From Saussurea involucrata (Eukaryota > Streptophyta > Magnoliopsida > Asterales > Asteraceae), in contig CM066319.1 of the NCBI GenBank assembly GCA_033807775.1, positions 160,908,983 through 160,972,982 on the forward strand: a DNA stretch of 64,000 nucleotides, in the 5' to 3' direction. Below are positions 53,203 to 64,000 of the stretch, in pieces. How positions within the stretch are numbered: the first letter of the stretch is position 1; each line of letters starts with the position of its first letter. The notes under the pieces are model-generated. The model ran no database searches. It was not told where the DNA came from and saw only the letters and a program-made list of their open reading frames with translations. A program made the position numbers and the translations under genes.

Positions 53203-55294
53203 ATTTTTTGGAACAAATAAATCATTGGACTTTTCAGTACTTGTTAAATAAATCCTTAGACTTTCTAAAACATGTTAGATACATTCTTATGACCTGTTAA
53301 TGCGATAAAATAATTGAAAAATGTCCGACCCCCCCCCCCCCCAAAAAAAAAAACAAACTTTCATATTTTAAATTATTAAATCCCTACACATTTTTTGAAC
53401 GAAAAACATACAAATTTATAAAATGAAACAAACATACCATTTTCACTACTCTTCTCAAAACATACAAAATTTTTATTTAAAGCATAAATAGATGTATATA
53501 AAAGTTGGGCATAATTTACCAAAAGTTGAACCGAAATATACTAAAAATTGCGTCAAAGATACAAACAGTTGTGGCATGAACAGTCTTAATTTGCATCATT
53601 AATATCTGATGGATATACAACCATTTGACTTTCTTGTAACCTTTCTTGATGTCCAACAACATCCTCACTTTCATAATGTTCTTCATGACCAACAATAGTC
53701 TCGCCTTCATATGCCTCGTGCAACAAATTCACGGTTAACCGTGTGGACCATTACAGTCTCACACCCATCACTTCTACCGTATAAGATATTCATTCCCAAA
53801 TCAAAACAGCAAGCGAACCCACATATACATTGAACATTTGACTCAAACATATAATCATCATTGTTATCAAATAGGCATTTAAGCACTCTCCACTATGTTT
53901 CAATAAGGACATGTATAAATTCAATAATATTAAGTGAACCCTTTACCACCATGAGGAGTGGTATTTTAATCAAAGTTTTTCAAGTAAAACTCACTTGAGT
54001 CCCGTCTTACACTAAGGCGAACTGGTGACAACGCGACGATTAATTAGCCTGAACCAATTTTAATAACGAGCACATAAGCAACATATTAAGGCCCAAGATC
54101 CCATACTAAAACAAGTCTAGCAACACCTTAAAACAACCATAATATTCTCTAAAATGAATTTAATCTGCCATTAAAATGGGTCTGCACAACCCCTAGCAAG
54201 GTCCCAAAACAGTTTCGAGATGGCCACCGAAACAGCCCCTAAAGAACCCCCATTTTCGCACTCAAACAGCAGCCCCTTAGCTGCTGGTTTTAAGCCCAGA
54301 AACGACCCCAAAACAGCTTAGGTTGCTGCTGCTGAAACTGGTGCCATGGCTGGACAAATTCCAGCATCGTTCTCGTTTCTACAGTTTTATATGGTCTCGA
54401 AGTGAAATCGATAGCTGCCCATGTTAGTGAAATTCTTGTCAAAACAACCATCTAATTGGGATCGATTGAGAAAATATGATAAAAGAAATGAGTCGCATGT
54501 TAGGGGGTGTTTGGGATTGCTTATTTTTTTGACCTATTTGCTTATTGCTTTTCCTCATCACAAATAAGCTATTTTGAGTGTTTGGATTGAAAAAAAGAAA
54601 AATGCTTATGACTTTTCTCCACCACAAATAAGTATAAGTTAATTCATTTTAATTTATTTGAAAGTGCTTATAACTTATTTGTTCAAATTATATTTTTACC
54701 CCCAACTCCTTTTTATCATGGCATAAGTTGATAAACACTTTTACAAATAAGCATAAGTTGTTTTAAATAAGCAATCCCAAACACCCTCTTAGTAAAATTC
54801 AATGCATTGAGCCGTGGAGAAAATATATTAAAAAAAGGTTAGTCTCACTGGTGAGACTATGGAAAGAAGGTTAATTTTGGAGAAAACTTGCGTGGAAGGT
54901 TGGCCACGAGTCCACGACACTAGGTCAGGAGGATGGTGCGCCGGCGACCATAAACCGGTGCGCCAACGACCACATACTCGTGGTGCGACGACTGGTGATG
55001 CAACGGCGACCGGTGGTGCGGCAATGATCGGATGTGTAGGCTAGCAATGGGATAGGGCGAGGGTGCGGGAAGGAAACGACGGGATTGACGTTTTAGGGTT
55101 TTTTTTTTCTTTTTAAATTTGTAGTTACCTGTTATTCAAGTAATGAGGATATATCTAACCGGTTTTAGAAACTCTAGGGATATATTAATAATGTTTTAAA
55201 AAGTCTAATGACTTATTTGACCCAAAAAATTGTCCAAGAACTTAATCATTCTTAACACTAAAGTCCATTGAGTTTTTTTTGGAATTTTCCCTTT
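53203..55294. mobile_element. Left-truncated copy of a non-autonomous MULE-like family
   Basis: The inner part of the left end (ATTTTTTGGAACAAATAAAT) and the interior at 53365-53580 match the complete element at 58018-59287. The right end (ATTGTCCAAGAACTTAATCA to GGAATTTTCCC) is the inverse of that element's left end. The outer 60 bp on the left are missing, replaced by the Gypsy fragment. A MITE (54503-54788) is nested inside. A run of 13-14 C followed by A lies at 53329-53352. The ORF at 54859-55044 has no recognisable domain. Confidence 0.7.
54503..54788. mobile_element. Complete Tourist-like MITE (GTGTTTGGGATTGCTTATT family)
   Basis: 286 bp with ends GGGGGTGTTTGGGATTGCTT and AAGCAATCCCAAACACCCTC, flanked by TTA on both sides (54500-54502 and 54789-54791), as in PIF/Harbinger. 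It is the reference copy for the interrupted MITE around the 8301-13252 MULE and the deleted one at 21957. Confidence 0.9.
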
Positions 55295-55726
55295 GAAAAT
55301 TGAACTATTAATTTTTTATGTAACATTTTTAATTCATGAAATGGTGATATTTTGTAAAGATGTTTAATTTAAGAAATAATAATCTTTTATAAACATGTCC
55401 GATTTGATGTACAATATTTTAACATAAAAAAAGTATAATGTTCTAAAAAGAAATATCATGTCAACAATATATTACACGTACAGAATGACTTGACATAAAA
55501 CATATTAAATTGTGTCATGTCTTCCGAATTCAAAACATAATGTTATAATACAAGTAATTTAAAAGTACATTGATATAAAAGAAAAAAATATATACTGGTT
55601 TTTGCATTCATCCCTACAAAAGATATCAAAGACATCATATTGAAAATTACTAAAATCATGTGGTGATTATACATACAAATTACAGAACATACATCGATCA
55701 TGCTACTAAAACACCTTCGTAAAAAC

Positions 55727-55981
55727 TTTTTTTTTCAAAGACAAAGCATTTTATTACCACTGCACAAAATACATAGATATACAAAAGGCTTATAGAAGCC
55801 ACATCGAAATCCAAAAACAGAAAAACGCCCACATCAAAAGAATACCACCCTGGCCGGGGAACATGCCAAAATAAATCATCGACCTTCAAAACACGCATCC
55901 ATTCCGAAAATGACACGGCCATACCATGCCGAGCTGCCAACAACTCCTCCACATACACATAGCATTCGACAGGTACTCCCC
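55727..55981 (-). mobile_element. Probable 5'-truncated LINE 3' end
   Basis: It begins on the plus strand with a poly-T run followed by CAAAGACAAAGCATTTTATTACCACT, close to the 3' end of the full LINE at 14740 (GAAAAGCCAAGCACTTTTATTACCACT). The flanks CTTCGTAAAAAC (left) and CCTCGTGAAAAC (right) may be a diverged target duplication. A minus-strand ORF of 99 codons crosses it without a known domain. Confidence 0.5.
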
Positions 55982-55997
55982 AACCTCGTGAAAACAT

Positions 55998-58017
55998 GTT
56001 TGCAATTGTTGAACACGTTTACACACTTGCTACACTGACACTAGACTTGTATATAATTGCTCTTGACATGTACTAGTCCCTACTAAAATTATGATTAACT
56101 TACTATCTTGAAATTGAACCGTCGTCTCGATTTGTGCTCCACTTGCATAGTAAAAAAATGATGTGACGCTGGTGTGGCATTGAGGGCTTGAGGGCTTTTA
56201 GTTATGCGCTGAGGGTGTTTAGGGCTTAGCTGATGTGGCGCTGATGTGGCGCTGAGGGCTTGGGCTGCGGATGGCCTAAGTGTAAACCGAATTAATTTGT
56301 CTAAATGATACTAACTAGAAACATTTAATATTAGTACTATTTTTTTATCTCCATCAACTTTATTTGTATTATCAATTTAAAAAAAAAACTAAAGATACAT
56401 TGAATTTTTCTCAAATACATTCTTTTAATTATGAAGAATTCTTTTAAATATTTAATTAATAATGATTAAGCTATTAATAAAAATAAACCACTTATATTGA
56501 AATAAATATTAAATAGAGACGGTCTCGAGACAAGCATGCATGTGGTGTGGTGATGTGGGAGCCAATTTTTGTTTTATATTACAATCTGAAACGGCCATTA
56601 AATATGTTCATGTATCTATTATTGCATTTGTTCCTAAAATAAAATATTTAAAAACTCATCTCTGGTCTCTTTGCTTGTTATTAGTCAACATTTTATTTGT
56701 ATGTGCACATACATCATTTTCTTTCAAATAATTACATAAATAATAATAATAATAATAATAAATAATGTTTTTGATTAATGTATTGTTATATAAGAACATC
56801 ATGATATATATATATATAATTATTTTAGTATAAATCTGTTAATTGTTGACTGTATGTTCATTCAAACTTAGTATTTTTAGTTTTGTCTAAAGAAAACTAG
56901 TATTTAACTTCATGCATATTTTGATAGAATTGTTTGATTTATTAATCAAAATTTTAAAATACTTTATCGATAAAAACTAAGATGTAGTCGGATTACGGTA
57001 AGTATTTTGCACAACATCTTAGAATATTTATATAGTTTGTGTTTAACTTTAAACTTTATAATCCGGTAACTAGCTATCTTATATCTCTAGTTTGGGTTGT
57101 CATTTGTTGGACAAACATTAGGATTGTTATATATACCGTAAAAAAACCATTATTAATATGGTTTTTTCGTATGTTCCATAACTCTTACATGTGATATGCT
57201 TATTTTAGTAAGTAAATTTCCAAATAATTTCTTTATCGAAAGTAGGTGTTGACTTTGAATTTTATGGAATAAATATGTTTTTGTAAATTTCCAGAAAATT
57301 TCCTTGTTGACTTTGACTTGGGCTTCCATTCCATTATATACACTCAGCTCCTTGTTGTAACCATTATTCATCACATAAGCATAAATCCTCCATCCTTCCA
57401 TTCATTCCCACCTTCCCATAACTCATCACATAAGCATAAACATTAGGATTGTTATATAATCCGGTAACTAGCTATCTTATATCTCTAGTTTAACTAGTCA
57501 GTTAAATAGGGGAATATTTTCCGCCGAAAAGTCCATCGAAAAAGTCCTGTTGCGGCGACTTTTATTCCGACAGGTAAATCCGTCGGAAATCCTTTCCTCC
57601 AATCGGAAAAGCCTAAAATCAATAAAAATTATTAAAAGAAATACTTAAAATCGTAAACCAAAATTATTTAACTTCAAGACTCTTTAATAGGTTTTAACAT
57701 AATAACAATGCCAATATTTTTGCTTTAACACGGATAAGACTAACAACATTTTTGCTACAGAAGTTGGAGACTGTGGAAAGTCTACAAAAGATTATCAGTA
57801 AAAAAAAGTCAACTGGATTGAAGATTGATATTGCTAGAGATACCCGACGGGATCGAGTTATTACTATACTATTGAAAACTTTGGTCAATGTTGTGTGATG
57901 GAATGTCTACAAGAGATGGGGGAAGGTCTACAAAAGATTATAAGCAATAACAATTTCCAAGATGTAGCAAAAAATTGTTAGTGAATCATGAAGAACACAT
58001 GAACACTAAATATTGAA
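55998..58017. other. AT-rich intergenic DNA with small repeats
   Basis: No gene is supported. It contains GCTGATGTGGCGCTGA repeats (56160-56265), a TAA microsatellite (56738-56765), an AT run (56803-56818), and two phrases each present twice in scrambled order: ATCCGGTAACTAGCTATCTT (57061 and 57461) and ACATTAGGATTGTTATATA (57114 and 57440). Bases 57520-57600 have GTCGGAA/TTCCGAC-type inverted pairs typical of a MITE end, without a clear partner. Confidence 0.45.
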
Positions 58018-59287
58018 GGGAAAAGTCCAATAAAACTCAATGGACTTTAGTATTATGAATGATTAAGTCATTGGACAATTTTTTGAAACAAATAAATCAT
58101 TGCACTTTTCATAACCTGTTAAATAAACCATTACACTTTCTAAAACCTGTTACATACATCCTTATTACTTATAAAATTGGTTAATGTGTTAAAAATAATT
58201 TAAAAAAATATGAAAAAACCAAACAAACTTGTATACTTTTAACTATTAAGTCCTTATACATTTTTTGAACGGAAAAAATACAATTTATAAAACGAAACGA
58301 ATATACCATTTTTCATTACACTTCTCAAAACATATAAAAGTTGTATCCAAAGCATAAATAGATGTACATAAAAGTTAGACATAATTTACCAAAAATTGAA
58401 CCAAAATATATCAAGAGTTGCACAAAGAAATGCCAACAGTTGCACCAAAAGGTCTACAGATAAACAATCAGACATATGTTCACTAGAGTTATCGCTTATA
58501 ACATGGTTAAGATCACCACTGCAGTCAGATATCATTTTGTGAATAGGAATAACAACTTCATCACGATTACAAATTAAAACAAAATGATATCACTAAATAA
58601 AAGCATTACTGTAAAGATGTAGTACCAATTCAAAATAAACATTTTAAACAATTGTACGAATTATTTTTTTAATTTGTAGTTTACCTGCTATTCAAGTTGC
58701 GTACAATTTTAAACAATTGTAAGTATTATTTTTAATATTTACACATTATACCTTATAATTACAGATTAATCTTATATTAATAAATAAATGGTCTTAAAGG
58801 ATATAAAGTGTAAGTATTACAAATAATTCGTACCTATTTATGATATAAGATTAAATAAAAAATATCCAATATTTGGCTCATTTGAACGTATTGACGAGAC
58901 AATTATAATGGTGTGACTTGTAAAAAATGTATTTTTAATATATAAGAATGTGAAGTGTAATGTTTTTCTAAAAAAAATGTTTTCTAATTCATTTCTTTTT
59001 ATAGCCAAAAACAATTCTTAAACAGAAAAAAAATATTTGAACAATTTTTTGGAACAAATAAGTTCTTAGACATTTTAAAATTTGTTAAATAAACCATTGG
59101 ACTTTTGGAAACCTGTTAAATACATCCTTAAAATTGTAATAAGGATGTATTTAGCAGGTTTCCAAAAGTCCAATGGTTTATTTAACAATTTTTGAAATGT
59201 TTAAGGGCTTTTTTGTTCTAAAAAATTGTTCAAAGACTTAATCACTCCAAACACTAAAGTCCATTGGGTTTTTTTTAGACTTTTACC
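58018..59287. mobile_element. Non-autonomous MULE-like element with 9-bp target duplication
   Basis: A 1,270-bp element flanked by AATATTGAA (58009-58017 and 59288-59296). Its TIRs are GGGAAAAGTCC..CAATGGACTTTAGT and the inverse, about 145 bp long. The right end carries an additional inverted copy of the inner TIR (59041-59130), so the right 250 bp fold back on themselves. It has no coding capacity. One dispersed AT-rich repeat copy (58845-58960) sits inside. Confidence 0.85.
59041..59229. repeat. Foldback at the right end of the MULE-like element
   Basis: Two 90-bp arms (59041-59130 and 59140-59229) with about ten mismatches and a 9-nt loop. The central 50 bp (AAATAAACCATTGGACTTTT and following) are nearly perfect. 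A transcript would form a strong hairpin. Confidence 0.9.
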
Positions 59288-59443
59288 AATATTGAATTGA
59301 CACAGTTGAAAATGTTGATTACTCCAACAATAAATTGGTTAACGAGTAATACAATCTTCTATTTGTGTCAATTTAATATATTTTTTATTCCTATGTTTTT
59401 CAAGTTTGGCCATTTTTTATTACTATATTTTAAAGTTGACTAA

Positions 59444-59751
59444 GGGGCCGTTTACCTAATCACTTATTCGGGTAAGTGCTCACCGGTAAAATTCAACGCT
59501 ATCACTTACTTCCCGAGTAGGATTTTAGTTCACCAAAATGGCATCGTATGCAATAATTTAGCCGCTAAACACTAACCGTGGTAAAAGCCGTCACACTTAC
59601 TTACCGGGTAAGACTCTCGGTCCTTGCTTTCGACTCTCGGTCTTTGCTTCCGCTCTTACCGTGTAAGATTCTTAGTACTTGCCATATTCATCCGGTAATC
59701 TAATGTGACTTGGTAAGCACTTATTCGGGTAAGCGTCTTGTAAACGGCCCC
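59444..59751. mobile_element. Tourist-like MITE, copy 2 of the GGGGCC-TTTAC family
   Basis: 308 bp with ends GGGGCCGTTTAC and GTAAACGGCCCC, flanked by TAA on both sides (59441-59443 and 59752-59754). It shares the GGTAAG/CTTACC-rich interior and the TTACCGGGTAAGACTC phrase with the copy at 2129-2401. Confidence 0.88.
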
Positions 59752-59985
59752 TAAGCTAATTAGTTATTACTTTCATATCATATAAAGATTTCACTCTCTA
59801 ATTATCCAAATTCCAAACTATATATTATAATACTTGATTATCTTATTCGAGCATATTTTTTTATATAAGCGGTCTCATTGAGCACATAAACTCAAATTTC
59901 CATATTTGAATAATATATTAATGACGATATTTGAATAAGTTCACATTATTTAATTAATAAAAGTCTCAATATAAATATTTATAAG

Positions 59986-60123
59986 ATTGATTAAAGTTTT
60001 GATACGGCGACTGCAGGTCATTAAATATTCATCTCGAGTATACTTATTGTAAATATTGATTAAAGTTTTGATACGGCGACTGCAGGTCATTAAATATTCA
60101 TCTCGACTATATTTATTGTAAAT
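59986..60123 (+). repeat. 69-bp tandem duplication
   Basis: Two adjacent copies starting ATTGATTAAAGTTTTGATAC that include CGGCGACTGCAGGTCATTAA. They differ at two or three positions (CTCGAGTATACT versus CTCGACTATATT). It lies just outside the left end of the second MULE. Confidence 0.92.
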
Positions 60124-60651
60124 AAGATATTATATAGGAAAATTAATTAAAATACCCTAAGTTTGACCATCACTTACCAAAATGCCACAAATCTCTTTCA
60201 ACTTACAAAAATGCCACAAAAATCCGCGGTGGGCCCCGCGATCGCGGGCCCCAGGCCACGTGTCACCAAACTTTGTCCACTTTGCCCGCGTTGGTCCCTC
60301 AAGAATGCCCGCGGTCCAGCTTTCCCCCCTCAAGAATGCCCGTGTTGCAAGTTTTGGTCCCTGCCCGCGTTGGGCCCCCGCGATCGCGGGCTAACCCGCT
60401 ACTTTTCGAATTTACAGTTTGGTCCATGAAGTTTGTTGCAAATTTAAAAAAACATTAATGGTCCCTATAGTTTTTAGGTTATTATTTTATGTGGTTTTTA
60501 ATGTATTGTTTCCTTTCCATTTTAATGTTTTTAATATAGAAATTCACTTAAGTTATGTAACAAGGAAATTAATTAACAACATCATATAAAAATTATTGCA
60601 AATCATCTTCCCAACCAAAACGGATACAGTGCATGTAAACAAAGAAATCTA

Positions 60652-61224
60652 TCACTGGAAGGCGTCCTGGAGTCCTGTGATCAAGTTAACCTTTTCCTTG
60701 ATCACGTCCTCCATTCCTATGTAGTCCGATTCGAGTTCTTCTAGTTCCTCTTCAGCTTCCTTAATCTCTCGTTGCAGCTGCCGAACGTGAGCCCTAGTCA
60801 TGGCCAGTTCTCGTTTCTTCTCCGCTAGATACTCCATTTTCCCATGCTGAATCCCCCTGTTATGGTTCCACATACCCTTTACCTTTTTGATATCGGCGTT
60901 CGCCTCATCAATGGCTTTTTGCACTGCGGGAGTAATTCGTTGACTTTGTCGAAGACCCGTCGGCATAAAATCATACATTGATGGGGTTCTCATGCCATTA
61001 TCGAAGTAGTAATTGTCGGATGCCATCTCCCAGTCTGCTTCCTCCTCAGGCGTGAATGGAAAATCGGCTGCAGTTCGCCCACAGTTTGTCCACTCCTCGT
61101 CTGTTTCCGGTACCTTCCAAGTACTCCGGCGAGCTCCGTCGTTCAGTGGTTGGTAGGCTCCCGAACGTGAAGTTCCAACCACATTCGCCGACCTGTTCCC
61201 CCTTGATCTTGAACCTCCATCCAT
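60652..61224 (-). CDS. MULE-borne coiled-coil protein of unknown function
   Basis: Chosen start ATG 61224 (MDGGSRSRGNRSANV); an in-frame Met 42 codons upstream (61350) precedes low-quality sequence. 190 aa. The N-terminus is Gly/Ser/Arg-rich, then an acidic middle (ETDEEWTNCGRTAADFPFTP, EEEADWEMASDNYYFDN), and residues about 110-190 form a continuous charged helix (EKKRELAMTRAHVRQLQREI, EAEEELEELESDY). No enzyme motif is seen. It ends about 190 bp from the left TIR. The other MULE has a different small coiled-coil ORF at 8810, which hints at a recurring accessory role, possibly binding transposase or TIR DNA. That role is inference. Confidence 0.6.
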   Translation of the reverse strand: MDGGSRSRGNRSANVVGTSRSGAYQPLNDGARRSTWKVPETDEEWTNCGRTAADFPFTPEEEADWEMASDNYYFDNGMRTPSMYDFMPTGLRQSQRITPAVQKAIDEANADIKKVKGMWNHNRGIQHGKMEYLAEKKRELAMTRAHVRQLQREIKEAEEELEELESDYIGMEDVIKEKVNLITGLQDAFQ

Positions 61225-61350
61225 TGTGTTAAGAAAAGCGAGAGTGTGTTTGTATAAAAGATAGATAAGAAGTTGTGATTCGTCTGAATAATTCACTGCA
61301 AGATTCGTTTGAAAAGAGCCTGCAAGATTCGACTGAAAAAGTAACTGCAA

Positions 61351-61899
61351 TATTCGTCTGCTCTTGAATAAAGGTCTTTAAGTAGTCAAACATAGCTAAT
61401 TAATGAGAATTTAGATCAGATTTATATGGTACTGTCAAATGCAAGTTTCTATAATATAGATACTGTTCTACATTACATGATACCAATTTTTGCATCATAT
61501 GAATCACTTCCAGACAACAAGAACCAATACACCAATAATCAAGAAATAAATGCTTGTTCATCCAATAATCTCTGTATTAGGATTATCGCAAGTTTCATAA
61601 ACCTACTTACTAGGTGTTGGAAATATGGGTTTTACTAAACTTTGGATGCATTTAAATTTATATATATGTGTTATATATAACTAACTTTTAGTAGGTTTAT
61701 GTTCTTCTATATGAGAGCTTCGAAATGATATATAATGCGTCCAAAATGGAGTATGTGTGAAAGAGATATCGATACTCAAAGTTGAGTAAATGGATGAAAT
61801 TAGCAAAAACCAAATGAAGTAAACAGTAAGTCAATCACAATACTTTAACAAAATAAGTTAATACTAAAAATAACAATTATTTAATGTTACATAAACAAC
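61351..61899. other. Spacer between the two MULE genes
   Basis: AT-rich sequence between the coiled-coil gene start and the stop of the Ulp1-like gene. It presumably contains the promoter of the former and the 3' UTR of the latter. No ORF with recognisable content. Confidence 0.4.
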
Positions 61900-64000
61900 C
61901 TAACGTGGCCCTATTTGACAATGCTCATAAATGGACTCCGCCATATGTATGCGAAAATCTTTGGCAACATCCCCGGCCTCGTCAGGGTGTACCCATACCT
62001 CATTGTTATTTATCAACATTTGGGCATTACGGCATACCCAGACACCGCAATCCGCATTTATCCCGGCTTGCTGGGGTACATTCTTGGCGAACTTATAGCG
62101 AAAGACACCTGTCATATCGCGACGTCTATCGTCCTTGACCCGGCAAAAGAAGTCAAATAGCACAGCTTTAAACTTTGTCATCTGCTCTTCCAATTGCTGT
62201 CTGAAGAGACTGGCACTGTCGCTATCATATATGGTCATGGTCATAGCGTCAAGTTCAAACACTCCAAGCAGCCAATGTTGGGGATTAATGCATATAGGGA
62301 TGTACACCTGAAATATTACAATATTAGACAACTTAGCTAGCAACAAAACAAGTTAAATAAAATAAGAGTAAAACGATTTACATACCACATCGAGGAGAGC
62401 CCAAGAGGTCCCTTCAAAGCCATTGCATGATCTAACCACGGAGGCGGGACCTAGATGCTCAATCAACAAGTAATGAAAGAACATATTGAACATCATGGTC
62501 CACCTCGTGTCTGTTCCATGATGTCTTTGCAACAGCGAGACCCAACAATCGATGCGCTATACATAAAAAAATAGATGGTTAGACATGTAAAATAAATATA
62601 TTTGATTATATGACTATAATTAAACTTCATACTAACCACATCCAGTAAGTCAGACTCCAAAGGGTCAACGGCCAGCAATACATTGAAAAACGAGGGGGTG
62701 ATTTCCAAGTTCAAGTGAGGGATGAAGATCAAGGGGGGGGGGAGGCGACCAGTCCGACACATCCTCAATATTTCCGATGCCGGTTGAGGCTCCGGTGAAG
62801 ACACCTTTCCCTTTTTCTTTCCTCCCTTCTTTCCCCCCGCTTTCTTTGCTTGCTTTTTAGCGGCCGGTGGTGTCGTAGATCCTTGTTGGCCAAACGGGTG
62901 ACGAAACCATTGTGAAATTTTATGCGACCGCTTTTGAGGGAGCGGGGTCACCTGTGGTGGTGGATCTACAACCTCCATCGGGTCATCTTCCGGCTCCGAG
63001 AAGTGATCCTGGATAATAGGAGACCCCATCGTCTGAAAATTAAGTTATTAGATGTTTTAAGTACAATTTAGGAAATGTTCACAATTAAACCAAAACTACC
63101 AAAATAACTTACAGTATGCATTTCCGGCCAGTAATAGTCTCCGGCCGAACCGCCAAAGATGTCTGTGATTGCTGTGGTGGCGAACGGCGGCATCTGCGAG
63201 GTGTATGCCCCTGACATCCCGGCCTGCGTGACATTGATCATTAAAATAGTTACAAAATTAGGAACAAACATATAACTATAATGGTTACTCAGTGTCACTT
63301 ACACTCTCCGGGATAGTAGAATAGGATGTGGTGGCGAACGTCGTTTAGGACATCCCGGCCTGCGTGACATTGATCATTATAAGAGTTACAAACTTAGGAA
63401 CAAACATATAACTATAATGGTTACTCAGTGTCACTTACACTCTCCGGGATAGTAGAATAGGATGTGGTGGCGAACGTCGTTTGGGACATCCCGACCCCCG
63501 ACATCCCGGCCTGCGTGACATTGATCATTATAAGAGTTACAAACTTAGGAACAAACATATAACTATAATGGTTACTCAATGTCACTTACATTTTCAGGGA
63601 ATAACGGATAGGATGTGGTGGCAAATGTCGCCTGTGCCCCCTGTCCGAATGGAGCGGGGATCGGTGTCGTACTCGACAGCTAAAACAAATTTAGAACGTA
63701 ATATTAATATACAAACTAAATAAACGTGGCCAACAAATTAAGTTAAACACTAACATGGACAGCGCTAAACTGTCTGTAGACTCCCTCCATAAACTGTACA
63801 TGTGACTCTAGCGGCATGTGGACGTAGTCCCACAGGTACTCATGACAGCCACGCTGTGGCCCGTAGGAAGGGGCCGCCTGATATGGATCGTAAGGGGGCG
63901 GCTGGTAGGAGGAGAAAGGGGGCCGCGGATAGGAGGAGGAAGGGGGTTGCTGATATCCATCGGAAGGGGGCCTGTCGTCGTCTTCCTCATCTTCGCGAGA
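61900..64000 (-). CDS. Ulp1-like (C48) cysteine protease gene of the MULE, 5' end outside the window
   Basis: Ulp1-type enzymes cleave SUMO from proteins; MULE-borne copies may act on transposase or host proteins. Eight exons can be followed with GT/AG borders: 64000(open)-63755, 63679-63590, 63510-63439, 63359-63303, 63223-63113, 63032-62637, 62556-62386 and 62307-61900. Every complete one is a multiple of three and all join in phase 0. The upstream exons encode a Pro/Tyr/Ser-rich region; exon 6 adds a Lys/Gly basic stretch (KKQAKKAGGKKGGKKKGK). The protease domain is in the last two exons: RIDCWVSLLQR, NPQHWLLGVFEL (His), TIYDSDS (Asp), VPQQAGINADCGVWVC (oxyanion Gln and catalytic Cys). All catalytic residues are present. 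Exon 4 (63359-63303) has an in-frame TAA at 63345-63347, so it must be skipped, or the gene is broken. Confidence 0.85.
63113..63510 (-). repeat. Tandemly duplicated exon-intron units in the Ulp1-like gene
   Basis: Three successive exons (63510-63439, 63359-63303, 63223-63113) each begin GCCGGGATGTC after the same GTCACGCAG acceptor. They are separated by nearly identical introns (ACTGAGTAACCATTATAGTT and following). The first two also share the whole exon end (ACGACGTTCGCCACCACATC to GAGAGT). The period is about 130-150 bp. Confidence 0.9.

Larger units (their letters stand above)
60137..64000. mobile_element. Left part of a second MULE carrying a Ulp1-like protease gene
   Basis: Its left end GGAAAATTAATTAAAATACC, with ACCAAAATGCCACAAA and the palindrome CCCGCGATCGCGGG, is clearly related to the TIR of the 8301-13252 MULE, over about 320 bp (60137-60460). 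Inside are a coiled-coil gene and a spliced Ulp1/C48 gene, both on the minus strand. No transposase is seen; it may lie beyond the right edge or be absent. MULEs with Ulp1-like genes (Kaonashi-type) are known in several plants. The right end and target duplication are outside the window. Confidence 0.8.

Overview
This is nuclear DNA of a flowering plant, probably a eudicot. The evidence is a spliced, plant-type COG4 gene, spliced plant organellar pseudouridine-synthase exons with GT/AG introns, and a dense nested landscape of plant transposon families (MULE, PIF/Harbinger MITEs, hAT, L1-type LINE, Sirevirus-type Copia, Gypsy). There is no sign of bacterial genes, operons or CRISPR. The species cannot be named from sequence alone.

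Layout. 1-8.1 kb is the genic part. Both genes lie on the minus strand: a decayed mitochondrial-type RNA pseudouridine synthase (407-1970) and COG4, a Golgi tethering-complex subunit (3085-7188), which has a frame break near the end of exon 1 in this copy. 8.1-13.3 kb is a complete Mutator-like element (MULE) with long terminal inverted repeats (TIRs), a 9-bp target duplication, an intact spliced transposase, a broken coiled-coil ORF and an 87-bp-arm hairpin made of a host MATH-domain gene fragment. 13.3-21 kb holds MITEs, an exon fragment resembling a CDC48C/NVL AAA-ATPase, and a full-length but frameshifted LINE with a 21-bp target duplication. 21-26.5 kb is AT-rich, with a non-autonomous hAT element that keeps a BED zinc finger and another short element.

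26.5-51.8 kb is a nested LTR-retrotransposon complex, all read on the minus strand. An outer element has LTRs of about 4.1 kb and an initiator-Met primer site. It has lost most of its interior and contains a very young Sirevirus-like Copia element (28744-41670). The two 1074-bp LTRs of that Copia differ at only about two sites by eye, and its gag, pol and a third 1099-aa ORF are all open. The outer 5' LTR is itself interrupted by a truncated Gypsy element with a tRNA-Asp-type primer site (45484-49384).

51.9-60.1 kb holds a Gypsy integrase/3' LTR fragment, two copies of a foldback-rich non-autonomous MULE family and more MITEs. 60.1 kb to the window end is the left part of a second MULE with the same GCGATCGC-bearing terminal sequence. 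It carries a coiled-coil gene and a spliced Ulp1 (C48) SUMO-protease-like gene, all of whose complete exons are multiples of three bases and three of which are tandem duplicates.

How it fits together. The only host gene with a clear cellular job is COG4. Almost everything else is mobile DNA at different stages of decay. The most intact and potentially active pieces are the Copia element, the 8.3-13.25 kb MULE and the Ulp1-bearing MULE.
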